From NCBI RefSeq assembly GCF_009931615.1, contig NZ_CP046620.1, positions 3,208,501 to 3,272,500 on the forward strand: a DNA stretch of 64,000 bases. The letters run 5' to 3'. A model generated the notes under the pieces. That model saw nothing but the letters and a program-made list of their open reading frames with translations. It made no database searches and was not told the origin of the DNA. Origin of the DNA: Algicella marina (GTDB lineage: Bacteria > Pseudomonadota > Alphaproteobacteria > Rhodobacterales > Rhodobacteraceae). Shown here in pieces: positions 9,432 through 18,888 of the stretch; position 1 is the first letter of the stretch, and each line of letters opens with the position of its first letter. Made by a program: the position numbers and the translations under genes.

Positions 9432-10772
9432 TCAGCCTTCCTGAATAGCCCAGAGTTCCATGGAAAGACCGGGGTACTCTCCCGAAACATGCACGGCGAT
9501 CCCTCCCGAGGTCGTCATTTTTGCCCAGTGAGGACTGGAGCGGTCTAGTTCACAGTATACGACACCAGTGTGGTACGGAATTTGACGCGGAGCGACCGGT
9601 AGCGGCCGGATAGCAATACCCGGCAGAGCAGAGTTGACCATCTGCCGTATTTCCTCGACCGATCCGATCTTGGAATGGCCAGCGAAGTTTCGGCGAAGGT
9701 CTTCCGCCGGAACATCGGCCTTTACAGCGAGAACAAAATTCGCACCATCAATCAACTTGCGATCACCGATGACACCGACACTGATGCCGTATTTTCTGGG
9801 TTCGAGCGGGATTGAAACGGCATTTTGCTCCAGTACCGCTGAGAGGTACTGTCGCAAGATCCGCATCACGGGCGCAAACGAAGCGGCCAGATCATCGTGC
9901 CGATAGCCTGGAAACTCCGGCACTTGTCTTTCTGACGCCATGAAGGAAGACAGTTCGCCGGCAAGTGCCACGAATTGCTGAAATAGCCGTTCCGGGTGCA
10001 GTGGCTGGACTGTCAGAAAATGACGGATAACGGGCAAATTTCGGTTCACCGTTTGCAATAGCATGAAATCAGATACGTTAGATGCACCCTTTGCCGACCC
10101 CGCATCTGCCATGCGCGCAGACAAAGCGTTGGCACGGTGTCGCAACATACCCTCTAGTTCGGTGAGGAACGTTGCCAGCGGAGGCGCGGCACGGCAATCA
10201 AGACACGACGGTATGAACCCCTTGTCGAGTATAACTTCTCCGTTCGGACCAACTTCAATTATCCGGGCGACGGGGATTCTGAGCATGTCGGCAAGATCAT
10301 CCGTTGCCAGGCCAAACGCCAGTCGGAGCTTGCCGACAGCCACAATTGATGCCTTTCGGTCCCGGCTCATGGTGTCCGTAATTTCCAATTCCGACGGAAC
10401 AAAACGGGCAGCAGACGCCGTTGCGCCTGAAAGATCGACTTCCGCCGCCCCACGACGGCGCTCCGGAATGGTAATGAAAACAACGCAATCCTTGGAGTTG
10501 GCGGGCACTTCCAGCGCCACCGGATGATCCTCCGTCTGTGGAACGCGGAAAACCGCTCCATCCTGCGTCAGGCCTGTGCAGGCATGGATAGCGAATTTGC
10601 CCAGCTTCAGCGCATCCTCATCCAATTCGATTTCAGCAACGCCCCACGAATAAGGTGCAATGGATCGGGACAGGCCAGCCACCAGTGCCTCTGTATAGCG
10701 ATCCGACTGCTGGAAATGATGGGGCTCCATCAAAAGCCCCTCTGTCCACAAGACCTTGCTATCCCAGGACAT
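9432..10772 (-). CDS. tssK: T6SS baseplate protein TssK (ImpJ/VasE)
   Basis: A 446-residue TssK, the baseplate subunit that links the TssEFG wedge to the TssL/TssM membrane complex. The N-terminal block (WDSKVLWTEGLLMEPHHFQQ) is the family signature, and VYCELDRSSPHWAKM near the C-terminus also fits. The ATG at 10772 is preferred over one at 10787 because GAGGGAG lies seven bases upstream of it and family members begin near this tryptophan. The gene sits between tagH and tssL in the same unit; the tssL start follows after a five-base gap. Confidence 0.96.
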   Translation of the reverse strand: MSWDSKVLWTEGLLMEPHHFQQSDRYTEALVAGLSRSIAPYSWGVAEIELDEDALKLGKFAIHACTGLTQDGAVFRVPQTEDHPVALEVPANSKDCVVFITIPERRRGAAEVDLSGATASAARFVPSELEITDTMSRDRKASIVAVGKLRLAFGLATDDLADMLRIPVARIIEVGPNGEVILDKGFIPSCLDCRAAPPLATFLTELEGMLRHRANALSARMADAGSAKGASNVSDFMLLQTVNRNLPVIRHFLTVQPLHPERLFQQFVALAGELSSFMASERQVPEFPGYRHDDLAASFAPVMRILRQYLSAVLEQNAVSIPLEPRKYGISVGVIGDRKLIDGANFVLAVKADVPAEDLRRNFAGHSKIGSVEEIRQMVNSALPGIAIRPLPVAPRQIPYHTGVVYCELDRSSPHWAKMTTSGGIAVHVSGEYPGLSMELWAIQEG

Positions 10773-10835
10773 GGACCGCTCCCTCATTTACGACTGAACA
10801 ACCACTGGGATCGAATTCCGATTGCGCGCTTGTTC

Positions 10836-12143
10836 TCATTTCAAACGGTCCAACTGATCCTGATATGCTCGCGCGAACTCTTTGCTGAAGAGCTCCTGAA
10901 AATCGTTCTCGGCTTGATCCGAGAGTTCACCATACATCTGCTCGTATTTCTCCCAATAGTTGGCCTTCTTGTTCTTCAGAAGGCCACCGCTCCCGCCCGT
11001 TTCCTCCATTTTTTTGACCACCGCCGCTGGATCAAGGCGCGAAAGCAGATTGTTCAGCGCCGCCTCCATCCCTGTGATCATTGCGATTTCGTGCGCTTTG
11101 ATGTCGTTCAACGCTTCCTCTACGGCCTCTTGGGGCGGAAGGTATCCTCGCTGAGTTGGCTGCACGATCGCGTCTATGGCCTGCTCCGGACTGACTGAAA
11201 ACTTCAACGGATTGTTGTGGCCCGAGGTGATTTGCGTCTGTTCCATTCGGAACTCACTTTTGATCGAACTGCGCGTCATCAGGATTTCACGCATCCCGAT
11301 TATGCTGAGGCGCATGATCTGGCCAAGCCGAGCCATTGTGGCCGGCAGCTCCTGCTCAGGAATCTTTGCCAAGTCCGTCCCAAGCATTGCGAAGAACGCC
11401 GTCAGCGGATCTGTGTCGCCGGAAACCGGGCGCACATGCGGAGGCATCTGGGTCGCGGCAGGCAGGGGCTGTGTACGCACTTGCCCCTTTTCGGGGAGTG
11501 GCACTTGACGCTCCTGCTGGGAAGCGGTGCTCTGAAAATCATCTTCCCAGTCGTCCGGTATGATCGCATTGGACGGCCTGAAACTGTCGTCCACACCGTC
11601 GCCATGCTGCCCTGAAAACTGCGGTGCATCCTCTTCTTGTTTATTTTCAGCTGCCGGAGGCAGCAATTCATCCAGAGGATCGTTCGCAGGAACATGCCCT
11701 GGTCCCTTGGGAGACGATCCCCTGCCGAGAATATCGTCGAGAAAGTCATCATCGTCGTCCGGGAGGCTATGAGGGGCGTTCCGTTGAGGGCGGACAGGTG
11801 TCGGTGTCATCGGTGCCGCCGGCTCATCCTCAGTAATCTCCACTACCAGCTCATAGGTTCCAAGGACGAGGATGTCTCCGGATTTCAGTGGTTTGGGAGA
11901 CGCTCCGACTGGAGACTTTGCGTAGTTCAGAAACGTTCCGTTGGTGGAAAGATCTACAACGAGGATCGAGCCGCCGTGATCCTCCAGAGCGCAATGTCGC
12001 TTGGAGATCAACCGTTCGGGGTCCGGTAGAACCATGTCGTTCTCCGGCCCGCGCCCAATCGTAAGGGCGCCGCCTGTCATTGTTACAGGTGCGCCGGTGC
12101 CGGGCACTGTACCCGTTGTCTGAAATCGGACCGTCACGGACAT
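10836..12143 (-). CDS. tagH: T6SS FHA-domain protein TagH (Fha/ImpI)
   Basis: A 435-residue protein with an N-terminal FHA phosphothreonine-binding domain (about 20-105: TIGRGPENDMVLPD, ISKRHCAL, DLSTNGTFLN). A long acidic/Pro-rich linker follows, then the helical C-terminal T6SS domain (about 255-435, DPLTAFFAMLG ... FSKEFARAYQDQLDRL). In characterised systems such as Pseudomonas and Agrobacterium, Fha is the reader of kinase-dependent phosphorylation; in Agrobacterium it binds phosphorylated TssL. The presence of ppkA, pppA and a threonine in the TssL tail makes the same circuit likely here. Confidence 0.95.
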   Translation of the reverse strand: MSVTVRFQTTGTVPGTGAPVTMTGGALTIGRGPENDMVLPDPERLISKRHCALEDHGGSILVVDLSTNGTFLNYAKSPVGASPKPLKSGDILVLGTYELVVEITEDEPAAPMTPTPVRPQRNAPHSLPDDDDDFLDDILGRGSSPKGPGHVPANDPLDELLPPAAENKQEEDAPQFSGQHGDGVDDSFRPSNAIIPDDWEDDFQSTASQQERQVPLPEKGQVRTQPLPAATQMPPHVRPVSGDTDPLTAFFAMLGTDLAKIPEQELPATMARLGQIMRLSIIGMREILMTRSSIKSEFRMEQTQITSGHNNPLKFSVSPEQAIDAIVQPTQRGYLPPQEAVEEALNDIKAHEIAMITGMEAALNNLLSRLDPAAVVKKMEETGGSGGLLKNKKANYWEKYEQMYGELSDQAENDFQELFSKEFARAYQDQLDRLK

Positions 12144-12151
12144 TTTGTCCC

Positions 12152-12442
12152 TTATCCTCCCGTCAGCACCGTCGGAGCCCCCAGCGTTACGGCTCCCCCC
12201 AGCGAACAGAGGTCGGTCAGTCTGGCAGCCGGCAGGTTCGAGATGAGAACCGTCATCGAACCCTTGGCAATGGGGTGGGGCGCCGGAGGGATCACACCCG
12301 GCACCATGTCAGTTACACGTGCTGCGGGCAAGCCGCAGACGAGAACCGTCGGAGCGCCCGGACCGGAGATCGGTGTCGGTGCACCCTGAGTTGCAGGGCA
12401 GATATGAATGTCGGTCAGGCGGGCTTGAGGAAATCCCATCAT
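12152..12442 (-). CDS. PAAR-domain spike-tip protein
   Basis: A 96-residue single-domain PAAR protein that should sharpen the VgrG tip. It starts with GFPQARLTDIHICPA, contains the PAAR tetrapeptide twice (LPAARVTDM and LPAARLTDL), and ends GGAVTLGAPTVLTGG. There is no extension at either end, so it carries no fused toxin; any cargo would bind non-covalently. It overlaps the preceding hypothetical gene by four bases and is separated from tagH by only eight, so it is embedded in the structural operon rather than in a toxin module. Confidence 0.93.
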   Translation of the reverse strand: MMGFPQARLTDIHICPATQGAPTPISGPGAPTVLVCGLPAARVTDMVPGVIPPAPHPIAKGSMTVLISNLPAARLTDLCSLGGAVTLGAPTVLTGG

Positions 12443-13038
12443 TCCTCCCCCTTCGCTTCGAAATCGTTTGGCAGACCATTGCCACCCCGGGCGATATCCA
12501 CCGCTCTGTCGATAAGCCTGTCTGCAAACATTTCCATTTCGTCGCCATGCAACGCGAGGGCCTTCATGTTCACACCGAACGCCGCCATTTGAGAGGCGCC
12601 TGGCGGGGCAGGGTACTTGGAGAGTTCTCCTGGACCGAGCGTATCATCAGAATAGGCTACGGCGGTGGCGCAAAGTTGCGCGTCATCATCCAGTTCGGCG
12701 ATGTCCAGAGCAGTCATCGCTTCCTGCCGCGTCGAGTCGCTCGGCTTGAAAACCCAAGTCTCAGCCGCTTCAAGCGTCGGAGATGGTCCGCTCGCCTCGA
12801 CAATATCGCGGCCCGCCAGACAGGCCCACCAGATCCGCTCTCTTACCGGCAGAGAGACGGCAAGCAACCGCAGCATGTCGAGATGTGCCTGTTTTTCCTG
12901 CAACTCATCCAAGACGGTGGCAACAGGGGCGTTTGCGGGTGCATCAAGCTTCGTGTCCAACTTGACGTTGGCCATAGCAAGAATCCGCGCGGCCGGCTGA
13001 CCCGATATTTTCGTCAGTCCCTCAAAACGTCCGGTCAT
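12439..13038 (-). CDS. T6SS-cluster protein of unknown function between vgrG and PAAR
   Basis: A 199-residue soluble, largely helical, acidic protein with no signal peptide or transmembrane segment. The central part has a Trp-rich motif (PVRERIWWACLAGRDIV) and then WVFKPSDSTRQEAM. I do not recognise a catalytic motif. From memory it may belong to the family called DUF6931, but I cannot verify this. Its position, ATGA-coupled to PAAR and seven bases downstream of vgrG, suggests a role with the spike, for instance as an adaptor or chaperone loading PAAR or cargo onto VgrG. That role is an inference from context. Confidence 0.75.
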   Translation of the reverse strand: MTGRFEGLTKISGQPAARILAMANVKLDTKLDAPANAPVATVLDELQEKQAHLDMLRLLAVSLPVRERIWWACLAGRDIVEASGPSPTLEAAETWVFKPSDSTRQEAMTALDIAELDDDAQLCATAVAYSDDTLGPGELSKYPAPPGASQMAAFGVNMKALALHGDEMEMFADRLIDRAVDIARGGNGLPNDFEAKGEE

Positions 13039-13045
13039 GTGTCAC

Positions 13046-15085
13046 TCAGTTTATCATTGTAAGCGACCCTTTAAGGGTCAGAATACCGTTTGCATTGACG
13101 GTTGTCATCGGCGCCTTCACATCAGCACTTATCTTGCCCTCGACAGCGACGGTGGGTGCCGAGATCTTCACACCTGAAGGATCAATCTTGATCGAACTCC
13201 CGCCCACCGTCAAAGTTATGGATTGTGCTGCAGTGATATCGATCTTGCCTGCCTTCACATCAACACTGTAGTTGCCCTGTTTTATTGTCGAGGACATGTC
13301 CTTCGTGACTGTAAGATCGCTCTTGCCCTCGACCGTCTCGTCTTTGTCCTTTTTGACAGCGAGGGTCTGGTTGCCATCCTTCACTGTGAATGTGTGGTTG
13401 CCGGTTTCCAGGCTCTCGGTCTTATGACGATAGATCGTCTGTGTCAGATCGCCTGCGTCCTGATGCTCCATACCGATGGTGATATCGGCATTATTCTTGA
13501 TGATCTGGGTGTAGTCCCGCTCCGACTGGAAACGAACGAATTCGGAGTCTTTCTTGTCTTCGAATACAAGCTCATGAAAGCCGTTTCCACCTTGGGAAGA
13601 GTTGGTTTTCAGGCCGCTCTGCGTCTTGTTTTCCGGTAACGCATAGGGCGGCATGAACTTGTCGTTGTACAGCATGCCCGTGCATATCGGTCTGTCCGGA
13701 TCACCCTCCTCGAACTGGATTACCACTTCCTGTCCCATGCGGGGCAACCACATCATGCCCCATTTCTTTCCACTCCATGGCATGACGGTGCGTACCCAGC
13801 AGGACGATCTTTCATCCTTTTGCCCGTCGCGATCCCAATGGAACTGTACCTTGATCCGCCCGAAACTATCGGTGTGAATTTCCTCTCCGTTCTTGCCGAC
13901 CACTACTGCGGTCTGAAGGCCGGAAATGCTGGGTTTCTCTGTAGTTGATGGCTGGGCAAATCGGGTTTCGTAAGGGATTGCACGGAACTGGCATTCGAAG
14001 CTGCTCTTGCCAGGCTCTTCGGCCATTTCTTCCAACTCATGCCGGGCAACACCCTCTAACCGGAATTGCGCGTGTGTAATGGTGAACATTTTTCCTTTGT
14101 CTGCGCCATCTTCCGGTTGAAAACGCTGTCCAACGGCCATCATGCGCACATTGGAAACCCCGTTGCGAACCTCCTGCCGCGCTGCCCAACTTTGTTGGCG
14201 GGCAAGGGCACGACTGGAGCCCAAGTCTGCAGTCCTGTGGATACCGGGGTAGTCATACCGCTCTATCGCGGGAACCTTCTTTTTCGCGCCGCCGTCTTTG
14301 GGCGTCGGTGGAAGCTTCTTGGCCACGAGGTCCGTCGTCGATTTCTCGAAATCGTAGTCCGTCAACGTTACCGCCAGTGAAACCGAACGTTTTCGGCTTG
14401 ACCAGTTCAGGATGTGTTGGTCCAGAAGTGCATTGCCAGAATTTTGTTCGTGGATTTCGATCTGCGCATGACCAGGGATGTCCTGATGGCAGGACACCTC
14501 GTCACAGAGGGTCATCACTGCTTCGCCACTAGAATGGTCAAAATAATAGTAGATGCCTTCCATCTCCATCAGCCGGCTGATGAAATCGAAGCTGCTTTCC
14601 CTGTACTGGACGCAATAGGTCCGCGCTTCGTAGCTGTTTTTCAAATTCAATTTGACAGAGCTCTCCAACCCGGCATCGCGGACAACTTCCATGATGATGT
14701 CGGTCGCAGACATTTCTTGAAAGATCCGGCAGTCAAAGTCCTGTGTCAGTCGCCAAACAAGCGGTTGGAGATCCACTTGAAACTGGGTGTATTTTCTCCG
14801 TTCGACGGGCACCCAGACCTCGCCGATTTCGGCGGCGGCGATGCAGATACCACTGAAATGTCGCCTGTCAGTGCCGTCCGGGCCGGCAGTTACCTGGAGA
14901 TCAAACCCCGCTTCGAGCAAGTCGGCGGGGTTCACGCTGCCACTGGGCGCAAGAAATTCTACTGAGAAGTCCGGCAGTTTGCTAAATTGCTCCTCCACGG
15001 AAGCGGTGAGAAACAGAAGATCTTCACTCAGGTTTTTGCCTGAGAGCTGCACGGAGAGCGCATAGTCCTGATCTACAATTGCCAT
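13046..15085 (-). CDS. vgrG: T6SS spike protein VgrG (TssI)
   Basis: A 679-residue VgrG. The N-terminal two-thirds match the gp27/gp5-like fold: a FDCRIFQEMSATDIIM block, then the OB-fold with RIKVQFHWDRDG, SSCWVRTVMPWSGKKWG and MMWLPRMGQEVVIQFEEGDP. The remainder is the repetitive beta-helix needle (TVKDGNQTLAVKKDKDE, TAAQSITLTVGGSSIKI) and ends soon after it, so there is no C-terminal effector extension. It is therefore a structural VgrG whose cargo must be delivered through partners such as the downstream hypothetical and PAAR proteins. Confidence 0.97.
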   Translation of the reverse strand: MAIVDQDYALSVQLSGKNLSEDLLFLTASVEEQFSKLPDFSVEFLAPSGSVNPADLLEAGFDLQVTAGPDGTDRRHFSGICIAAAEIGEVWVPVERRKYTQFQVDLQPLVWRLTQDFDCRIFQEMSATDIIMEVVRDAGLESSVKLNLKNSYEARTYCVQYRESSFDFISRLMEMEGIYYYFDHSSGEAVMTLCDEVSCHQDIPGHAQIEIHEQNSGNALLDQHILNWSSRKRSVSLAVTLTDYDFEKSTTDLVAKKLPPTPKDGGAKKKVPAIERYDYPGIHRTADLGSSRALARQQSWAARQEVRNGVSNVRMMAVGQRFQPEDGADKGKMFTITHAQFRLEGVARHELEEMAEEPGKSSFECQFRAIPYETRFAQPSTTEKPSISGLQTAVVVGKNGEEIHTDSFGRIKVQFHWDRDGQKDERSSCWVRTVMPWSGKKWGMMWLPRMGQEVVIQFEEGDPDRPICTGMLYNDKFMPPYALPENKTQSGLKTNSSQGGNGFHELVFEDKKDSEFVRFQSERDYTQIIKNNADITIGMEHQDAGDLTQTIYRHKTESLETGNHTFTVKDGNQTLAVKKDKDETVEGKSDLTVTKDMSSTIKQGNYSVDVKAGKIDITAAQSITLTVGGSSIKIDPSGVKISAPTVAVEGKISADVKAPMTTVNANGILTLKGSLTMIN

Positions 15086-15118
15086 TTCACACCTTCTGGC
15101 CGCAGGTTTGCGGCGTAG

Positions 15119-17827
15119 TTACGCGTTAAAACTGTAAGTGAATTCGCCACCGGTCACGTCTATCGCCACCTGATCGATCTCACCGCCTTCCATCATCCGC
15201 TTGAGGAATTCCGCCGAAATTTCCGGCAGCATCGTATTTGTGACGATGGCATCTATCATCCTGCCACCGCTTTCCAGCTCCTGACAACGTCCCACGATTT
15301 CCTCCACTACCGCATCGGAGTAGGAGAACGGTACGTTGTGCGTTTCTGATACGCGTTTCTGGATGCGGCCAAGCTGAAGCTTGGTAATTTCGGCAATCAT
15401 TGAAGGACTGAGCGGGTAGTAGGGTATCGTCACCAAACGCCCGAGAAGTGCCGCCGGAAAGATCTTCAGCAGTGGCTCGCGAAGGGCCTTGGCAATACCA
15501 TCGGGCTCTGGCATCAGCTCCGGATCGGCGCAGAGATCCATTATCAGATCCGACCCTGCGTTCGACGTAAGCAGGATCAGCGTGTTCTTGAAATCGATGA
15601 CCCTGCCTTCCCCGTCTTCCATCACGCCCTTGTCGAAGACCTGAAAGAAAATTTCGTGGACATCCGGATGCGCCTTTTCGACCTCGTCCAGAAGTACCAC
15701 AGAGTAGGGTTTGCGTCGCACAGCTTCCGTCAGCACGCCGCCTTCGCCGTATCCTACGTAGCCCGGGGGTGCGCCCTTCAGGGAAGAAACGCTGTGCGCT
15801 TCCTGATATTCCGACATGTTGATCGTGATGACGTTCTGCTCTCCGCCGTATAGGGACTCGGCCAGCGCCAACGCGGTCTCCGTCTTGCCGACACCGGAAG
15901 TTCCGGCGAGGAGGAAGACACCGATGGGCTTGTTGGGATTGTCTAATCCCGCCCGGCTGGTCTGAATGCGTTTGGCGATCATTTTCATGGCATGATCCTG
16001 CCCGATAACCCGCCGGGAAAGATGTTCGTCAAGCGACAAAACCGTCTGAATTTCATCGCGGACCATCCGCCCGACAGGAATACCCGTCCAGTCACCCACG
16101 ACTGTGGCCACGGCCTGAGCATCGACGATGGGCAGAATAAGCGGGTTTTCACCCTGCAACCCCGTAAGATCGTCATTTCTCCGCCGAAGCTCTGTCATCA
16201 GTTCTTCACGCTGTTCGACAGTCAGCGGACTTGACGCAACCTCTGCGGTTTCCGCAGGCGCATCCACCGCTGCTCCACCCTCTCGCAGTTTCGCGCGAAG
16301 GTCGATGATGTCACTGACAACGGCCTTCTCGGCATCCCAGCGTTCCGTCAAGCCTTTCAGGCGCTCCTCCTCACGGGCTTTCGCCTCTTCAGCAACTGCC
16401 CGGCGTTCAGCAGTATTGTATCCAGCGGTTTCATCACGCCCGATGATCTCCAATTCCGTCTCCAAGGTGGCAATGCGGTTTCGACTGTCGTCCACTTCCG
16501 CAGGAACGGCGTGCTGGCTTACGGCAACGCGGGCACAGGCTGTGTCCAGAACACTTACGGACTTGTCCGGCAACTGGCGCGCGGGAATGTATCGGGCCGA
16601 GAGCATGACGGCTGCCTCCAATCCTTCGTCCAAAACCTGCACCCGATGATGCTTCTCAAGCATTGATGCGATGCCACGCATCATCAATACGGCTTTGGAA
16701 ATTTCCGGTTCCTCAACCTGAACAACCTGAAACCGACGGGTGAGAGCCGGGTCTTTCTCTATGTGTTTCTTGTACTCGGCCCAGGTCGTGGCGCCAATCG
16801 TCCGCAATGTGCCCCGGGCGAGGGCCGGTTTCAGAAGGTTCGCCGCATCTCCGGTACCGGCCGCGCCGCCCGCCCCGACCAGAGTATGCGTTTCATCCAC
16901 GAACATGATTATCGGCACCGGGCTAGCCTGTACCTCGTCGATCACGCCGCGCAGGCGATTTTCGAACTCGCCCTTCATCGAAGCGCCGGCCTGCAGTAGC
17001 CCGACATCAAGAGCCAGAAGACGGGCCTCTTTCAGCGCCGGCGGCACATCGCCGCGCGCGATCCGCAGCGCGAAGCCTTCGACGACGGCAGTTTTGCCTA
17101 CACCTGCCTCTCCTGTCAGAATCGGGTTGTTCTGTCGGCGCCGCATCAGCACATCCACGATCTGTCGGATTTCCTCGTCGCGTCCAACGATCGGGTCTAT
17201 TTTTCCGTCGCGCGCATCTTGCGTCAGGTCCGTACAGAATTGCTGCAGCGCCTCTTCCTTACCCATCTGTGCAGGCGCCATTGCCTGTGAGTGGGTGCCC
17301 GGCGCCACACCGCCGCCAGTGTTGGAGCCACCCTGCGGTCGCAGACCTTCTTCAGGCGAACCGTTTGTGGCTGCTGCAAAGTCTTCTGCCAGATCGTCAG
17401 TCTTGATATGTCTGAATTGCTCCGAAACGCCAAAAAGCACGTTCCGTAGTCCGGGCGTCTTCAACATCCCCAAAAGGAGATGCCCTGTCCGCACCTGATT
17501 GGAGCTGTAGAGCAATGAACCGTAAACCCATCCACGCTCCATTGCGTCTTCAAGGTGGCTGGAAAGATCGGAGATTGCGCTGGCTCCACGTGGCAGGGCA
17601 TCAAGTGCACGCGTCATGTCCGCCGCCACCCTACCATGATCCAAATCGTAGTGCGCGATGATCCTGTGCAGGTCACTGTCCTGCCCCTGAAGTATCTGGT
17701 AGAGCCAGTGAACGACCTCCACGTAGGGATTGCCCCGCAGCTTGCAGAAGACGGTGGCGCTTTCGACCGCCTTGTAGCCAAGGGAGTTCAGTTTTCCAAA
17801 AAGGGCGACGCGGCTGATTTCACTCAT
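15119..17827 (-). CDS. tssH: T6SS sheath-disassembly ATPase TssH (ClpV)
   Basis: A 902-residue Clp/Hsp100 AAA+ ATPase of the ClpV subgroup. It has an N-domain (1-about 150), a first AAA module with Walker A GEAGVGKTAVVEG and Walker B IIMFVDE, a middle coiled-coil, and a second AAA module with GTSGVGKTETALALAE and VVLLDEVEKAHPDV. ClpV recycles the contracted TssB/TssC sheath. Absence of the ClpB-type long M-domain and placement between tssG and vgrG identify it as ClpV. Both ATP-binding sites look intact. Confidence 0.97.
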   Translation of the reverse strand: MSEISRVALFGKLNSLGYKAVESATVFCKLRGNPYVEVVHWLYQILQGQDSDLHRIIAHYDLDHGRVAADMTRALDALPRGASAISDLSSHLEDAMERGWVYGSLLYSSNQVRTGHLLLGMLKTPGLRNVLFGVSEQFRHIKTDDLAEDFAAATNGSPEEGLRPQGGSNTGGGVAPGTHSQAMAPAQMGKEEALQQFCTDLTQDARDGKIDPIVGRDEEIRQIVDVLMRRRQNNPILTGEAGVGKTAVVEGFALRIARGDVPPALKEARLLALDVGLLQAGASMKGEFENRLRGVIDEVQASPVPIIMFVDETHTLVGAGGAAGTGDAANLLKPALARGTLRTIGATTWAEYKKHIEKDPALTRRFQVVQVEEPEISKAVLMMRGIASMLEKHHRVQVLDEGLEAAVMLSARYIPARQLPDKSVSVLDTACARVAVSQHAVPAEVDDSRNRIATLETELEIIGRDETAGYNTAERRAVAEEAKAREEERLKGLTERWDAEKAVVSDIIDLRAKLREGGAAVDAPAETAEVASSPLTVEQREELMTELRRRNDDLTGLQGENPLILPIVDAQAVATVVGDWTGIPVGRMVRDEIQTVLSLDEHLSRRVIGQDHAMKMIAKRIQTSRAGLDNPNKPIGVFLLAGTSGVGKTETALALAESLYGGEQNVITINMSEYQEAHSVSSLKGAPPGYVGYGEGGVLTEAVRRKPYSVVLLDEVEKAHPDVHEIFFQVFDKGVMEDGEGRVIDFKNTLILLTSNAGSDLIMDLCADPELMPEPDGIAKALREPLLKIFPAALLGRLVTIPYYPLSPSMIAEITKLQLGRIQKRVSETHNVPFSYSDAVVEEIVGRCQELESGGRMIDAIVTNTMLPEISAEFLKRMMEGGEIDQVAIDVTGGEFTYSFNA

Positions 17828-17871
17828 GGGTCTACACTTCTTCTGTCTGGGTGCGCTTGCGCATGTGGATT

Positions 17872-18888
17872 TCAGGAGGAATTTGGATGAAGCAAAAGGT
17901 CGTCGGCATCACGAGCGTGGGGGCCGGAGCCGATCCAGCCAACATGGCCGAGCCTGACATTTTTACCCAAAACCGGCTTGGGCACTTCTTCGGCACCGAG
18001 AACTAGGTTCAGGTCCCAGTCCAGCCTGTCACCGACGTGGTTGCGGACCACCGCTCTCAGGCGTTTCAGGGATTCGCCTCCCGGCAGAAGGCGCTGATAG
18101 TCCGCCAGCGCCATTGGTCCAATGACGATGCGAAATTTGGACGCGCGTGACCACACGCGGTTGCCTATCAGACTGCCCCGGCCAAGGCCGGTGGGCACGC
18201 CAATTCTCCAGCAATCCTCCGGCTCCAGTTCCAGCCAGCTTCCGATGAACTGCTGAACGCGCACTGGCGCCTCGAAGAATGCGGAGAGCATGTGCGCCAG
18301 ACCTTCAGCGCTCTTGGTCTGCCGGCCCATGGTGGCGGCGAAATGCAACTTCACAGAATCGGGCATCGCATCGCGGTCAGCCATTGCCTTGCCGTGCAAA
18401 CCAGCCAGAGCGGCAACATGGGATGAGAAATCATCCGAACCCTCTCGGTCATGCGAGGGGGCAGGCTGACCGGACGTCCATGCACGGAAAAAGAGGGTCA
18501 TCAATCGGTGAATGAGCATGTCACCGAAGGCAATCAGGGTGCGGTCACCCTCATGCCGCTGACGATTTCTCGCATATTCGGTCATGTGAAGCGGCAGCGG
18601 TCCGTGTGGTCCGAACAGGCCAAAGAACCGATTGATCACCAGTGGCGGCCGCTTCCCCGTCGCCTTCAGGATTGACGCGAGGGTGGATGGTGGGAACGCA
18701 AGTTCTGCCTCCTGCCCCAGGCGCACCGGGTCATCCTTTGGCCTGCGGGTTTCCCCCATGCGCGGCTTGCCGCGGGAAGATGCATCAAGAATCCGCAGGG
18801 CGTGGAAGAGATGGAAACGCTCCGGCCTGGCCTGAAGCGCTTCCATCTGCTTCAGATCATTTGGCCGAGGCCCGTTTCCGGTCGCCAT
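17872..18888 (-). CDS. tssG: T6SS baseplate protein TssG (ImpH/VasB)
   Basis: A 338-residue TssG. Family blocks include RFHLFHALRILDASSRGKPR near the N-terminus, PPLVINRFFGLFGPHGPLPL (about 78-98) and the C-terminal FRIVIGPMALADYQRLLPGG. TssG forms the baseplate wedge with TssF and TssE. Its start overlaps the 3' end of tssF by 37 bases, an unusually long but common coupling in these clusters. Confidence 0.96.
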   Translation of the reverse strand: MATGNGPRPNDLKQMEALQARPERFHLFHALRILDASSRGKPRMGETRRPKDDPVRLGQEAELAFPPSTLASILKATGKRPPLVINRFFGLFGPHGPLPLHMTEYARNRQRHEGDRTLIAFGDMLIHRLMTLFFRAWTSGQPAPSHDREGSDDFSSHVAALAGLHGKAMADRDAMPDSVKLHFAATMGRQTKSAEGLAHMLSAFFEAPVRVQQFIGSWLELEPEDCWRIGVPTGLGRGSLIGNRVWSRASKFRIVIGPMALADYQRLLPGGESLKRLRAVVRNHVGDRLDWDLNLVLGAEEVPKPVLGKNVRLGHVGWIGSGPHARDADDLLLHPNSS

